NCBI RefSeq assembly: GCF_025399895.1
Contig: NZ_JAODUA010000027.1
Coordinates: forward strand, 1 to 64,000
Direction of reading: 5' to 3'
DNA: 64,000 nucleotides
Source: Streptomyces sp. ASQP_92
Lineage (GTDB): Bacteria > Actinomycetota > Actinomycetes > Streptomycetales > Streptomycetaceae
The position numbers and the translations under genes were made by a program. Of the stretch, positions 18,762 to 28,700 are shown piece after piece (positions within the stretch are counted from its first letter, which is position 1; each line of letters starts with the position of its first letter). Under the pieces are notes generated by a model. That model ran no database searches, was not told where the DNA came from, and saw only the letters and a list, made by a program, of their open reading frames with translations.

Positions 18762-19343
18762 TCAATCCGGCAGATTCGATGTCGTGCTCGCGGGGTGGCC
18801 ACAGATCACATACACCAGCCGCCACAGAACCCATCCGGTCGCTGGAACTGCGGCCAAGGCGAAGAGCCACAGGACGGTGACTACGACGAGCCGAGTTCCC
18901 CCGAGCTGACCGTTGCCGTAGAAGTACATGGCTGACCAGATGACGGCGGCGCTGGCGACAGCGGGGAAGGCCAGCCACAGCCCCGTCAACCGTACGGCCT
19001 TCTGGCCGCGGTGCTGGCTCGCCCTGTCACCCAACCATGGTTCCCAGCCCAGGCCCCCTGGGACTCGCGGGCTGAGTTCGGTCGCGATGTATTGCGCGGC
19101 AAGGAAGGAGAAGTGCAGTTGAGCGGCATACCGAGTACCCAAGAGATAGGAACTGAAGGGGATGATCACCAACAGCCCCAGTCTGCTGGGGGAAGCCGCT
19201 GCGAAGCCGAAGACGGCGGCGGCTGTGGTGAGTTGCAGCCCTAGAAGAGCATGAGACGCGGTGCTGCGCCGCTCAATCTCTTGACGCAGAGCGGTGAACT
19301 CTGCCAGTGGACCTTCGTGCCCGGAAGACGATGTACCCCCCAT
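18762..19343 (-). CDS. polytopic membrane protein of unknown function
   Basis: This 193-residue protein from ATG 19343 has GAGGAG about 9 bases upstream. A soluble N-terminus of about 28 residues (FTALRQEIERRSTASHALL) is followed by about four hydrophobic helices: TTAAAVFGFAAAS, LGLLVIIPFSSYLLG, GLWLAFPAVASAAVIWSAMY and RLVVVTVLWLFALAAVPATG, with further hydrophobic sequence to the end. The 2+2 helix arrangement with a central soluble loop is common in small streptomycete membrane proteins. No catalytic or transport motif is visible. Confidence 0.6.
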   Translation of the reverse strand: MGGTSSSGHEGPLAEFTALRQEIERRSTASHALLGLQLTTAAAVFGFAAASPSRLGLLVIIPFSSYLLGTRYAAQLHFSFLAAQYIATELSPRVPGGLGWEPWLGDRASQHRGQKAVRLTGLWLAFPAVASAAVIWSAMYFYGNGQLGGTRLVVVTVLWLFALAAVPATGWVLWRLVYVICGHPASTTSNLPD

Positions 19344-19514
19344 GGCTGGAGTCTCCTCCTCTCTGGGGGACAGAGGAACCCACTTGCTCAGTTTTATGCC
19401 TGCCAGGGTTGCTGAGACAGCACTCGGTATTCACCCGCCCAGGCCCGCCTTACCAGAGACGTCCGGCATCCCAATATCTAAACTGGACTGGTCGCCGCAG
19501 GTCAAAGCCCGGCT

Positions 19515-20021
19515 CTAGAGGCAGATCATTTGCGACGGGACAGCGAGCATCACATCCGGGGCGTCACGTCCCCTCACCTCGCCCGTGGTCAGGCTCTTCT
19601 CGGCCAGCGAGATGGCCATCTCGTCGACGCCGGTCAGGCGCTTCTGCCTCTTCTTGACGATCTTCGGTTCGAAGGAGCCGTCACGGTCGCGGGGCATGGT
19701 GATTTCCACCGGACCGACATCGGTCAGGACCGTCTTGGAGCGTCTGCCGTTGCGGGAGTTGCCGCCGTTCTTCCCGGCCGCATCGTGCTTGTCTTAGCCG
19801 AGGTGGTCGGTGAGCTCGCCTTCCAGGGCGGACTCCAGCAGCCGCTTGGTCAGCAGCTGCAGCAGCCCGCCCTCGCCGGTCAGCTGCAGTCCCTCTGCCT
19901 GAGCCCGGCCGACCAACTCGTCGATCAACTGGTCGTCCACGGCCTTCGTCGATGAAGCCTTCGTGGGCTCGACGGCTTCGGACGCAGACACGTTCTCACT
20001 GGTCATCGATGCATCTTCCAT
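19515..20021 (-). mobile_element. IS256-family transposase remnant
   Basis: The N-terminal region of an IS256-type (mutator) transposase reads from ATG 20021: AVDDQLIDELVGRAQAEGLQ, TGEGGLLQLLTKRLLESALE and GELTDHLG. An in-frame TAA (19794-19796) then stands where the family has Tyr or a similar codon. The frame continues beyond the stop as DKHDAAGKNGGNSRNGRRSK, VLTDVGPVEITMPRDRDGSF and EPKIVKKRQKRLTGVDEMAI before losing homology after about 19570. The catalytic DDE core is missing. The element is dead through both a nonsense mutation and truncation. Confidence 0.75.
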
Positions 20022-20059
20022 GATCGGGAGTTACACCGAACGTCTTACAGTCTCTCTAC

Positions 20060-20496
20060 GGGCTCGGCGTCATGAGGATGAAACTGTCCTGCGGCGTCGA
20101 GGTTTGGGGGCGTGCAGTTCGACCACCGCCCCCCGGTCCGGCGTGACCAGCGCAGGGCTTCCCGCTCCCAGCGCTCGAGCACGCTCACGTTGTCCAGGCT
20201 GCCGAAGCCGCTGGTGCCCACGAAGCCCGGCCGACCGGACCGTACGGAGCGGTCCAGCCACAGCCGGGAGACGAGGAAGGGGGGAGCGGTTCTCAGCCGG
20301 GCGACGCGCTGGTGCCAAGGAGCGTCGGCGATCGCCGGACTGTCCGTGGCGAGTGCTTGGAGACCGCTCGTGTCCAAGGCCAGGACGGCGGCGTCGAACC
20401 TTCGGTCAAGGCCGTGCGCGGTGACACGGAAACCCTCGCCGTGCGGGGCGGCGGGTTCGACGGGGGCGGAGCACCGTACGTTGGCGGGCGCCGATC
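20060..20496 (-). pseudogene. fragment of an FAD-dependent (CrtU-like) oxidoreductase
   Basis: An internal piece of a flavin amine-oxidase-type protein can be read from about 20496 to 20110: FDAAVLALDTSGLQALATDS, APWHQRVARLRTAPPFLVSR, LWLDRSVRSGRPGFVGTSGF and SLDNVSVLERWEREALRW. After RTGG the sense moves frame to AVVELHA. The pattern resembles isorenieratene synthase (CrtU) and related carotenoid desaturase-type enzymes. The FAD-binding N-terminus and the C-terminus are absent. It sits directly behind the glycosyltransferase stop and in front of the IS256 remnant, which suggests an IS-mediated deletion. Confidence 0.5.
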
Positions 20497-21720
20497 TCAG
20501 ACGACCTTCTCCAGCAGCAGCTTCGCGGCCACCGTCGCGCCGTCGGTGTGGATGGTGTCGGCCACAGCGGCTGCCCGAGCCCGGGTCTCGGGAGTCAGCG
20601 CGACACCGAGCGCGGCCGACAGGGACTCGGAGGTCGGGTTCGGGCCGTCGTGTGCCGCGCCGATCCCGAGGTCGGCCACGCGCCCTGCCCAGTACGGCTG
20701 GTCCGCCATCTGGGGTACGACCACCTGAGGCACACCGGCCCGGGCCGCCGTGGTCGTGGTGCCCGCGCCGCCGTGGTGGACGACGGCAGCGACACGCGGG
20801 AACAGAGCGTGGTGGTTGACCTCGCCGACGGCGAAGCAGTCGTCCTGGTCATCGGTCACGGCCAGGTCGGCCCAACCGCGGGAGAGGAGCACCCGGCGGC
20901 CCTGCGCCCGCACCGCTTCGACGGCCGCCCGGGCCACCTCGTCCGCGTCGCGCATGGGAATGCTGCCGAACCCCACGTACACCGGCGGTTCGCCGGCGCG
21001 GAGGAACGCCTCGACGTCGGCGGGCAACGGACGGTCGTCCGTCCGGAACCACGCGCCGGTCTGCACCACGTCGAGGTCCGCCGGCTCCTGCCACGGACTG
21101 AGGACCGGGTCGGTGGCCAGCCAGGGGCGGTCGGTGAGGACGTAGTCGCGGAAGTGGCCGACCGGGGCCAGACCGATCGACTCCCGGTGGGTGTTGAGAC
21201 CGGTCCCGAACAGCACGTTCATGGTCTCGGTGTCCAGGTCCCACAGTATTCGGTTGTCGGTCACACCGGGCGGGAACGGTCGGCCCGGCCGCTCGAACGG
21301 CGGGTGGTGCGGCGAGGGCAGGTAGGCGGGGAAATAGGCGACGAACACGTACGGGAGGCCCAGGAACTCGGCTGCCGTCCTGGCGCCGGCCGCGGCGGGG
21401 AGCAGACCGGTCGCCACGACCACGTCGCATCCCTCGGCGGCGGTCACCACCGCCTCGTATGTCGTGGCGGTCATCGCCGCCGCGCGTGCGGGCAGCCCCT
21501 CGGCGGGAGCCTTCGTCTTCCCGGTGAGTACCCCCTTGACGAAGGGGCGCACCGGCTCGCCGATCGGCACCAGCGGCAAGCCGACGGAGTCGAACAGCTC
21601 CGCGAAGTCCGGAGGCGTGCACATCCGCACCTCCACTCCGAGCTCCCGTAGCTGCACGGCAACCGCTACGAGCGGTTCGACGTCTCCGCGCGACCCGTAG
21701 GCCATCAGCAGCACGCGCAT
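20497..21720 (-). CDS. GT1-family glycosyltransferase (MGT/UGT type)
   Basis: This 407-residue GT-B glycosyltransferase would transfer a sugar from a nucleotide sugar to a small-molecule acceptor in the cytoplasm. The N-terminal acceptor domain begins with MRVLLMAYGSRGDVEPLVAV. The C-terminal donor domain has PPVYVGFGSIP and the GT1 signature PRVAAVVHHGGAGTTTTAAR, followed by GVPQVVVPQMADQPYWAGRV. Length and motifs match vancomycin-type and sterol/carotenoid-type GT1 enzymes. The adjacent CrtU-like fragment hints at a lipid or carotenoid acceptor, but that is inference. It is complete and apparently intact. Confidence 0.88.
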   Translation of the reverse strand: MRVLLMAYGSRGDVEPLVAVAVQLRELGVEVRMCTPPDFAELFDSVGLPLVPIGEPVRPFVKGVLTGKTKAPAEGLPARAAAMTATTYEAVVTAAEGCDVVVATGLLPAAAGARTAAEFLGLPYVFVAYFPAYLPSPHHPPFERPGRPFPPGVTDNRILWDLDTETMNVLFGTGLNTHRESIGLAPVGHFRDYVLTDRPWLATDPVLSPWQEPADLDVVQTGAWFRTDDRPLPADVEAFLRAGEPPVYVGFGSIPMRDADEVARAAVEAVRAQGRRVLLSRGWADLAVTDDQDDCFAVGEVNHHALFPRVAAVVHHGGAGTTTTAARAGVPQVVVPQMADQPYWAGRVADLGIGAAHDGPNPTSESLSAALGVALTPETRARAAAVADTIHTDGATVAAKLLLEKVV

Positions 21721-22917
21721 GTAAGTCTCATTTCATGGGTTTCCAGGCTCGGCCTGGCGGGGGCCGGCCTAGCTGTCAGCGGCAGCGACCAACGCAGGTC
21801 AGGTGGCGCAAGGCGACTCGCTGCCCACAGGGGATGTGAGTGCACATCAGATTGCGCCAACAGGACGGCCTGGCCTCGTCGTTCAGGGTTACCTGGGCGA
21901 TTCTGCGGCAACCCCGGGGCCTTGCCGCAAGCCCCCCTGTGCGTTGTATCTTGATCATGGAAAGGGCGCGCTGGGATCCTCCTCATGTGCCTCCCAGCGT
22001 GAACCAGGGGGAGGTACTCGTCCCTCACTACGCTGCTCACCGGACTGCGTACCGAGGTTCGACGCTGAGTGAAGTGAGTACGCCTCGGCGCTGTGATCCG
22101 CCGCAGTCTCCGGACGCAACCAATCCAGCGCATGGTCGGCAGCGTCGGGGCCGGACGACCTCAGCGGTGATCAGTGCCTGGACCGAGCCGCAAGGCGCGT
22201 CCTTGGACCGACTTGGTCAGGCCCAGCGGTTCGGGTGCGTTCTGCATGGTCCGGACCACGGTGTGCGGGCGGGTGAGCCGGGAGAGGACGGGTCTGGCGA
22301 GGCGCCAGGGGGATGTCGACGAGGTTGATCTCGTACCCGTCACGGCACCAGCCCTCGTACGACTCCCTCGTCTTCGGGATCCTTCCGGATCTGCGCGCCG
22401 CGGCGATGCGGGACGGCCAGTTCACGGAGACCGGACCCCTGCCGCTCTCGACGATCCGGCCCCCGGCGTCCCCACCCACTGCGGCACCGCAAGCTGACGT
22501 TGGTTGACCTGCCGCTCCAATGCTACTTGTTCGACTGGTGGTTGACGTTCGACGAACGGATGCTGGCAGCCTTGGCAGTCGACGACGGGCGCTGTGCGAC
22601 GGGATTCGCTCGAAGGAGCTGGGGTGACGTATAACGCGAGTGGCCCCGTCGTCCGCTGATGCCCTCAGGAGCCGCCATGCTGCCGTGGCGCTGCAAAGTC
22701 GTGGCTCTCCTTGAGGACGAGCCTGGCAGAGGGCTTCCGTGCCACCCCCATCCGTGCCACCCCCCATCTGTTGGGTGGCGTCATCGACGGGAGGCCGGGC
22801 GCGCCTCGTGGTCGGCCCGGTGGATGTGGACGACGAGAACCGCATTGATCCGGTCACTTTCGCAGGAATCGGACAGGTGCGTTCGTCCCTGCCGGCGGCT
22901 GCCCCGGGTGCGCGACA
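21721..22917. other. gene-poor stretch with possible decayed fragments
   Basis: No intact gene can be supported. On the minus strand around 22330-22450 a short stretch reads like protein (SVNWPSRIAAARRSG, TRESYEGWCRDGYEINLVDI) but has no start, no ribosome site and no recognised family. On the plus strand 22497-22642 encodes TLVDLPLQCYLFDWWLTF and similar residues, also unassigned. The region probably holds remnants of lost genes and the promoter of the anti-plasmid operon that begins at 22918. Confidence 0.4.
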
Positions 22918-24510
22918 ATGGGGGCGATGACCGTCACCACCTCGGCCGATCCGGCTTCCGAGCCGGAGGGATTCGGCCCCTTCGCCCACCTCACCGTGCC
23001 GAATACCCCGCTCTACCGCCAGGTGATGCGGGTGTTCCTCGTGGCCAAGGAGCGGTTCGCCGTCCATCTACGCCCCGAGGAGGTGCACGCCGCCCTGCCG
23101 GCGGACATCCGCCCTGCCGAGCCGGAAGCGGTCGTCGCCGCGCTCGACAAGCTCGTCGTCTGGGGCAATCTGCGGGCCGATCCGGACACCGCGCGGGTCA
23201 CAGCCGTCGAGGACTTCTACCGCAAGCGGTTCATCTACCAGCTCACGCGCGCGGGGGAGGCAGCCGAGGCGGCGCTGTCCGCCTACGACGAGGCGCTCGG
23301 CCGCCGCGGCGCTCTTCAGGCAGTCGCGCTGCACGACATCGTCACCCAGCTGCGCGCGCTGCTCGTCCTGGCCGCCGAGGACGAGCCCGACCCGGCCAAG
23401 ACACACCTGGTACTCGACACGCTGGCCAGCCGCTTCGCCGCGCTCGCCGACAACGCCCGGGCCTTCATGGGATCGCTCCAGAGGACCATCGATCTGCACG
23501 ACGTCGAGGAGGAGATCTTCCTCGCGTACAAGGACCGGCTCATCCAGTATCTGGAGCGGTTCATCCAGGACCTGATCACGCTGGGCGGGCGGATCGCGCG
23601 GCTGATCCTGGAACTGGAGCAGAGCGGCAGGGTGGGTCCGCTGTTGAGGGCCGCCGCCGGACGCGAGGCCGCCGACGCCTCGCCGGAGGAGGCCGCCGAA
23701 GCCGAGCGGGAGGTGTACGAGCGGTGGGCCGCGCGCTGGGAGGGGCTCGGGGCGTGGTTCATCAGCAGGGACGGACGTGAGTCGCAGGCCCGGCTCCTGC
23801 GCGGCAGGGCACTGGGGGCGATTCCGCAGCTGTTGGCGGTCGTACGGGCGCTGAACGAGCGCAGGGCAGGGCGTTCGGACCGGTCCGCCGACTTCCGGAC
23901 CCTGGCCCGCTGGTTCGCCGAGGCACCCGACGATGACGCCCGGCACAGGCTGTGGCGAACGGCTTTCGGCCTCTACCCGGCCCGGCACCTCACCGTCGAC
24001 GCCGACACCCTCGCCGCCCGGGCGGCGAAGCCCGTGTCGGCAGCCACACCCTGGGCCGGGGCGGAGCCGTTGCGGATCAGCCCCCAACTGCGCCGCACCG
24101 GGAGTTACGAGCGGCGTGGCAAGCCACGCAAGGTGGAGGACCGTGAGGCCAGGCGGCGCGCTCTGGCTGAGGCGGCCTCCAAGGAGGCTGCGGAGACCGC
24201 CGCCGCCCGCGTCCGGCTCGTCACCGACGGCGTCACGCGCCTGTCCGAACTCGGCGAGCTCGACCCGGCCTCCTTCGGCCTGTTCCTCCGACTTCTCGGC
24301 GACGCGCTGGCCACATGGCGCCCAGGGATGAGGCACACCGTGGCCACCAGCAACGACGGCTCCATGGAGATCCGGCTCACCGCGCTCGCCGACGGCACCA
24401 CCGCAGAGGTCCGTACGCTCGGCGGAGTCTTCAGCGGCCCGGACCACCTCATCGAGATCGTCGACCTGACGGACAGTGACGACCTGACGGACAGGACCCC
24501 CGGCCGATGA
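22918..24510 (+). CDS. jetA: Wadjet/Ept-type condensin subunit JetA (DUF2397, TIGR02677)
   Basis: This 530-residue protein is the kleisin-like subunit of an SMC-type plasmid-restriction complex. It is alpha-helical and charged. Recognisable stretches are FAHLTVPNTPLYRQVMRVFL near the N-terminus, VHLRPEEVHAAL, a helical middle with FMGSLQRTIDLHDVEEEIFL and YKDRLIQYLERFIQDL, and DRSADFRTLARWF in the C-terminal half, matching the DUF2397/TIGR02677 family. ATG 22927 is an alternative start. The stop overlaps the next ATG (ATGA), so the four jet genes are translationally coupled. In related systems the complex recognises and cleaves small circular DNA. Confidence 0.88.
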   Translation: MGAMTVTTSADPASEPEGFGPFAHLTVPNTPLYRQVMRVFLVAKERFAVHLRPEEVHAALPADIRPAEPEAVVAALDKLVVWGNLRADPDTARVTAVEDFYRKRFIYQLTRAGEAAEAALSAYDEALGRRGALQAVALHDIVTQLRALLVLAAEDEPDPAKTHLVLDTLASRFAALADNARAFMGSLQRTIDLHDVEEEIFLAYKDRLIQYLERFIQDLITLGGRIARLILELEQSGRVGPLLRAAAGREAADASPEEAAEAEREVYERWAARWEGLGAWFISRDGRESQARLLRGRALGAIPQLLAVVRALNERRAGRSDRSADFRTLARWFAEAPDDDARHRLWRTAFGLYPARHLTVDADTLAARAAKPVSAATPWAGAEPLRISPQLRRTGSYERRGKPRKVEDREARRRALAEAASKEAAETAAARVRLVTDGVTRLSELGELDPASFGLFLRLLGDALATWRPGMRHTVATSNDGSMEIRLTALADGTTAEVRTLGGVFSGPDHLIEIVDLTDSDDLTDRTPGR

Positions 24511-25739
24511 CCACCCCCCTCGCCGAATTGCTGGACGGCCAGCACGCCGCCGACCTGCGCAAGGCAGCGCGCGCCCTGCTGAGACACCCCCTCCTCCTGG
24601 CGCGCGGCCGGCACGCCGACGAGTTCCGCCTCGTCCGCCGGCACGCGCCCGAACTCCGTGAGTGGTTCGACCGCAACACCGGCTGGTCCCTCCACGTGGA
24701 CGCCGAGACGGCTCGGCTGCGCAAGATACCCGGCGTCCTTACCGACCCCACGCATCCGGCCCGCGAGGCGAGCCGCGGTAGCACCCCCTTCACCCGTCGC
24801 CGCTACGTTCTGCTCTGCCTCGCGCTCGCCGCCCTCGAACGCGGCGAGGCCCAGATCGCCCTCGGGCGCCTCGCCGACCAGATCGTCCTCGACGCCGCCG
24901 ATCCCCGACTCGCCGCGACGGGGATCGAGTTCGCCCTGGAGCGCCGCGACGAGCGCCTCGACCTCGCCGCCGTCGTCAGGCTTCTGCTCGACCTCGGCGT
25001 GCTGCGTCGGGTGGCGGGCGAGGAGGAGGCGTACGTCAGCGGGGCGGGCGACGTCCTGTACGACGTCGAACGCCGGGTCCTCGCCGGACTACTGGCCTCC
25101 CGCCGCGGCCCCTCCACCGTCCATGCCGAAACCCTCGACGACCGCCTCGCCGAACTCGTCGCCGAAACCGCCCTGGACAGCGACGAACTGCGCTTCCGAG
25201 CGATGCGCCGCTCGCTCACCCGCAGGCTGCTCGACGACCCGGTGGTGTACTACGACGACCTGACCGATGCCGAACTCGGCTACCTCACCCGGCAGCGCGG
25301 CTTCCTCACCGCCCGGATCACCGAGCTGACCGGAATGGTCGCGGAGGTGCGGGCCGAGGGGATGGCCATGGTCGACCCCGATGACGACCTCACCGACCTC
25401 CGCATGCCCGAACAGGGCACCCACGGCCACGTCACCCTGCTGCTCGCCGAGCACCTGGCCGGCGCCGGCAGGCCGGTCACCCTCGACGAGCTAGCCCTCC
25501 GGGTCCGTGAACTCGCCGCCCAGCACGGCAGCTTCTGGTCCAAGTCCGCCCGGGAGCCGGGCATGGAGAGCGAGCTCGTCGAACAGGCCGTCGCCCGGCT
25601 CAGCGCGCTCGGTCTGGCCTCCCGTACCCCGGACGCTGTCGCGGCCCGCCCCGCCCTCGCCCGGTACGCGGTCGGCGAGACCGTCATCCGCGAACCCGGC
25701 TCCGCCCCCGTGCCTCCGCAGCGAAAGGCCACCTCGTGA
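24507..25739 (+). CDS. jetB: Wadjet/Ept-type subunit JetB (DUF2398, TIGR02678)
   Basis: This 410-residue member of the DUF2398/TIGR02678 family is expected to be the KITE (tandem winged-helix)-like partner of the kleisin subunit. Visible family stretches include QHAADLRKAARALLRHPLLL, TRRRYVLLCLALAALERGEA, DLAAVVRLLLDLGVLRRVAG, DDPVVYYDDLTDAELGYLTR and the C-terminal FWSKSAREPG with LVEQAVARLSALGLA. Start and stop overlap both neighbours (ATGA upstream, GTGA downstream). It has no enzymatic motif, and its role is structural within the SMC complex. Confidence 0.88.
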   Translation: MTTPLAELLDGQHAADLRKAARALLRHPLLLARGRHADEFRLVRRHAPELREWFDRNTGWSLHVDAETARLRKIPGVLTDPTHPAREASRGSTPFTRRRYVLLCLALAALERGEAQIALGRLADQIVLDAADPRLAATGIEFALERRDERLDLAAVVRLLLDLGVLRRVAGEEEAYVSGAGDVLYDVERRVLAGLLASRRGPSTVHAETLDDRLAELVAETALDSDELRFRAMRRSLTRRLLDDPVVYYDDLTDAELGYLTRQRGFLTARITELTGMVAEVRAEGMAMVDPDDDLTDLRMPEQGTHGHVTLLLAEHLAGAGRPVTLDELALRVRELAAQHGSFWSKSAREPGMESELVEQAVARLSALGLASRTPDAVAARPALARYAVGETVIREPGSAPVPPQRKATS

Positions 25740-28700
25740 CCCGCCTCCCCACCCCGCGGCGTTCCCGCTGGCAGCCCCTGCGCGTCGGGCTCGTCGACCT
25801 GTTCCACTACGACGTGGAGGAGTTCCACTTCCGGGACGGGCGCCTGCTGTTGCGTGGCAACAATGGCACCGGCAAGTCCAAGGTGCTCGCCCTGACCCTG
25901 CCGTTCCTGCTCGACGGTGACCTCAGCCCGCGCCGTGTCGAACCCGACGGCGACCCGGGCAAGCGGATGGAGTGGAACCTGCTCCTCGGTGGCGAGCACC
26001 CGCACTCCGAACGGCTCGGATACACCTGGGTCGAGTTCGGCAGGCTCGACGACACGACCGGCGAGCAGCACTTCCTTACGCTGCTGTGCGGGCTCAAGGC
26101 CGTCAGCGGGCGGGGCATCGCCCGGCACTGGTACGCCGTCACCCGCCAGCGCGTCGACCACGGGTCCATCGAACGCACGGAGGAGACCTTCCGGCTGCTC
26201 GACGCCACCGGCACGGCCCTGTCCCGGGACCGCCTCGCCGAAGCCGTCGCCGGGCACGGCATGGTGTACGACCAGGCCAAGACGTACCGCAGGGCAGTCG
26301 ACGAAGCCCTCTTCGGCCTCGGCGAGCAGCGGTACGCCGCCCTCGTCGACCTGCTCATCCAGCTGCGCCAGCCCCAGTTGTCCAAGCGGCCCAACGAGGC
26401 GGCTCTCTCCCGCGCACTTACCGAGGCGCTGCCGCCCATGGACCAGGCCGTCATCGCCGATGTGGCCGAGGCGTTCCGCTCCCTGGACGAGGAGAAGGAC
26501 GAGTTGGCTGCCGCGTCCGCCGCCGAGCGGGCCGCCTCCGCCTTCCTGGAGCACTACCGACGGTACGCCCGGATCGCCAGTCGGCGCCGTGCCCGGCTTC
26601 CGCGCGCTGAGCACTCCCGCTACGAGCGCGTGCAGCGAGATCTGGTCGAGGCGCAGGAGCGGCGTACCCGCGCGGAGGAGGAGCGAGCGGCAGCCGACGA
26701 GGAGATCGGCTCCCTGGCTGAGACCGGGGAACGCCTGCGGGCCCAGGAGACAGCCTTGCGCGAGGCGCCTGAGATGCGCGACGCCCGCGAGCTTGAGCAC
26801 GCCGCGCAGGCCGTGACGCGAACGGCGCAGGCGGCGGACCGGGCACAAGGGGACCGGGAGCAGGCGGATGCCCTCCACACCAAGGCGCTCAGGCGGCTCG
26901 GCGCCGCCGAGAACCGGCTGCGTGCCACGCGGCTCCGGGCCGAGGAGACCTTCGTCCACGCGCGGGAGCAGGCGGCCGCCGCCCGCGTCGTCCTGCCGGG
27001 GGACGACCGGCTGCCCGAGCCCGAACTGCGGCGCGTCGTCGAGGACGCCGCGACCCGCGCCCAGCGAGCCCTTGTCCACGTCGAGGGCCTCCTCGAAGCC
27101 TCCGAGCGGGCCACCGACGCGCACCGCCGCGCTTCGGGCCGTCTCGACGAGGCGCAGACCGACCTCGCGCTGGCCGCTGAGACACACGGGGAGGCGGAGG
27201 AAAGTGCGGCGCGGGCAGGCCGGACCCTCCTGGACGCCGTACGCGAACGCGCCCGCGCCTGGAAGGAGCTGGCCTACTCCGACGAGACCGGTCTCCTGGA
27301 CGAACTCCAGGAATGGACCCGTCACCTCGACGGTCCCTACCCGGCGCGGGTCCATGCCGCCCGGGCCCACACTGCCCGCTCGGCGGACCTCGCCGACCAG
27401 GCGGCTGAAGCCGCCCGCAGGACCTCCGATCTGGCGGCGCGCACCGACGAGGTACGGCGGGAGCTCGCCGCGCTGGAAGCCGGCGGCGGACGCGAGCCTC
27501 AGCCCCCGGCGACGCGTACCCCCGGGCTTCGGCAACAGATGCCGGGCGCGCCGCTCTGGCGCCTGGTCGACTTCCGTGACGGTCTGCCCGAGCCAGAGCG
27601 TGCCGGGCTCGAAGCGGCACTCGAAGCGTCCGGTCTCCTCGACGCCTGGGTGCTGCCCGACGGTTCCGCCCTCGCCGTCGATGGGCACGACGTCCTGCTC
27701 TCCCCGTCGAACGGACCGGTCAGCGGTCCCTCGCTGGCAGACGTGCTGTGCCCGGCCGTGGACCACAGCGGCGGGCAGGCCGCTGCCCTGGACGATTCGA
27801 CGGTGACCCGACTGCTCGCCGCCGTCGGCCTCGACGGCGGGGGAGTGGCCGGGACATGGGTGGCACCCGACGGGCGCTTCAGGGTCGGTGCGCTCACCGG
27901 CACATGGGCCAAGCCCGCCGCCACGTACATCGGCGAGGGCGCGCGCGAGGCGGCGCGCCGGGCCCGCGCCGCTGTGCTCGGCGTCGAACTCGCCTCCCTG
28001 CGCGAGGAGTTGGACACGCTCGCGGCTCGGTCCGAGATGATCGCGGCACGCCGTCGCACACTCGACGCCGAGCTCGCCGACGTCCCCGACGAGTCATCGC
28101 TGACCAGGGCACACGCGCTCGTGAGCGCCGCCGCCGAGACCGTACGCAAGGCCCGCACGCGGTACGAGGAGCGGGCTGGCGAGGTCATCGAGGCAGGCGG
28201 GCGGGCCGAGAGGGCCGCCGCCGAACTCGCCGAGGTCGCCGCTGATCTGGGGCTGCCCGCCGACCGGGCCGGACTCACCGCCGTGCGTCACGCCCTCGGC
28301 TCCCTCGCCGCCACGCTGGCCGCTCTGTGGCCCGCGCTACGCGAACGAGGTGAGGCCGCACGGCAGGCGGACGACGAACGTGCCGAGGCGGCCGAGGCGG
28401 AGCAGCGGTTCATCGACCTCGCCGAGCGGGCCGAGGACGCGGCGCGCGAGGCGGCGGCGGCCGACGAGCGCCACCGGACCCTGCGCTCCACCGTCGGCGC
28501 CGCCGTCGCCGAACTCGAACGACGACTCGCCGAGACCACCGAGGCGCAGCGGACCTGCCAGACCGACCAGAAGAACGCCCGACGGCGTCACACCGAGGCG
28601 GACCGGGAGGTCGGGCGGGCCGAGGGGCGGATCGAGCAACTGGATAAGGACCTTGCCGAAGCCGTCGACGCACGTGCGGAGGCCATCGCCGCGCTCCAGC

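Noticed and set aside
22171..23067. Minus-strand frame of 298 codons before the anti-plasmid operon
   Set aside because: Only about 40 codons look protein-like. It overlaps the jetA start and has no start signal or family.
25280..27766. Minus-strand open frame of 828 codons opposite jetB/jetC
   Set aside because: It is an antisense shadow produced by high-GC codon bias. The plus strand carries the conserved SMC ATPase.
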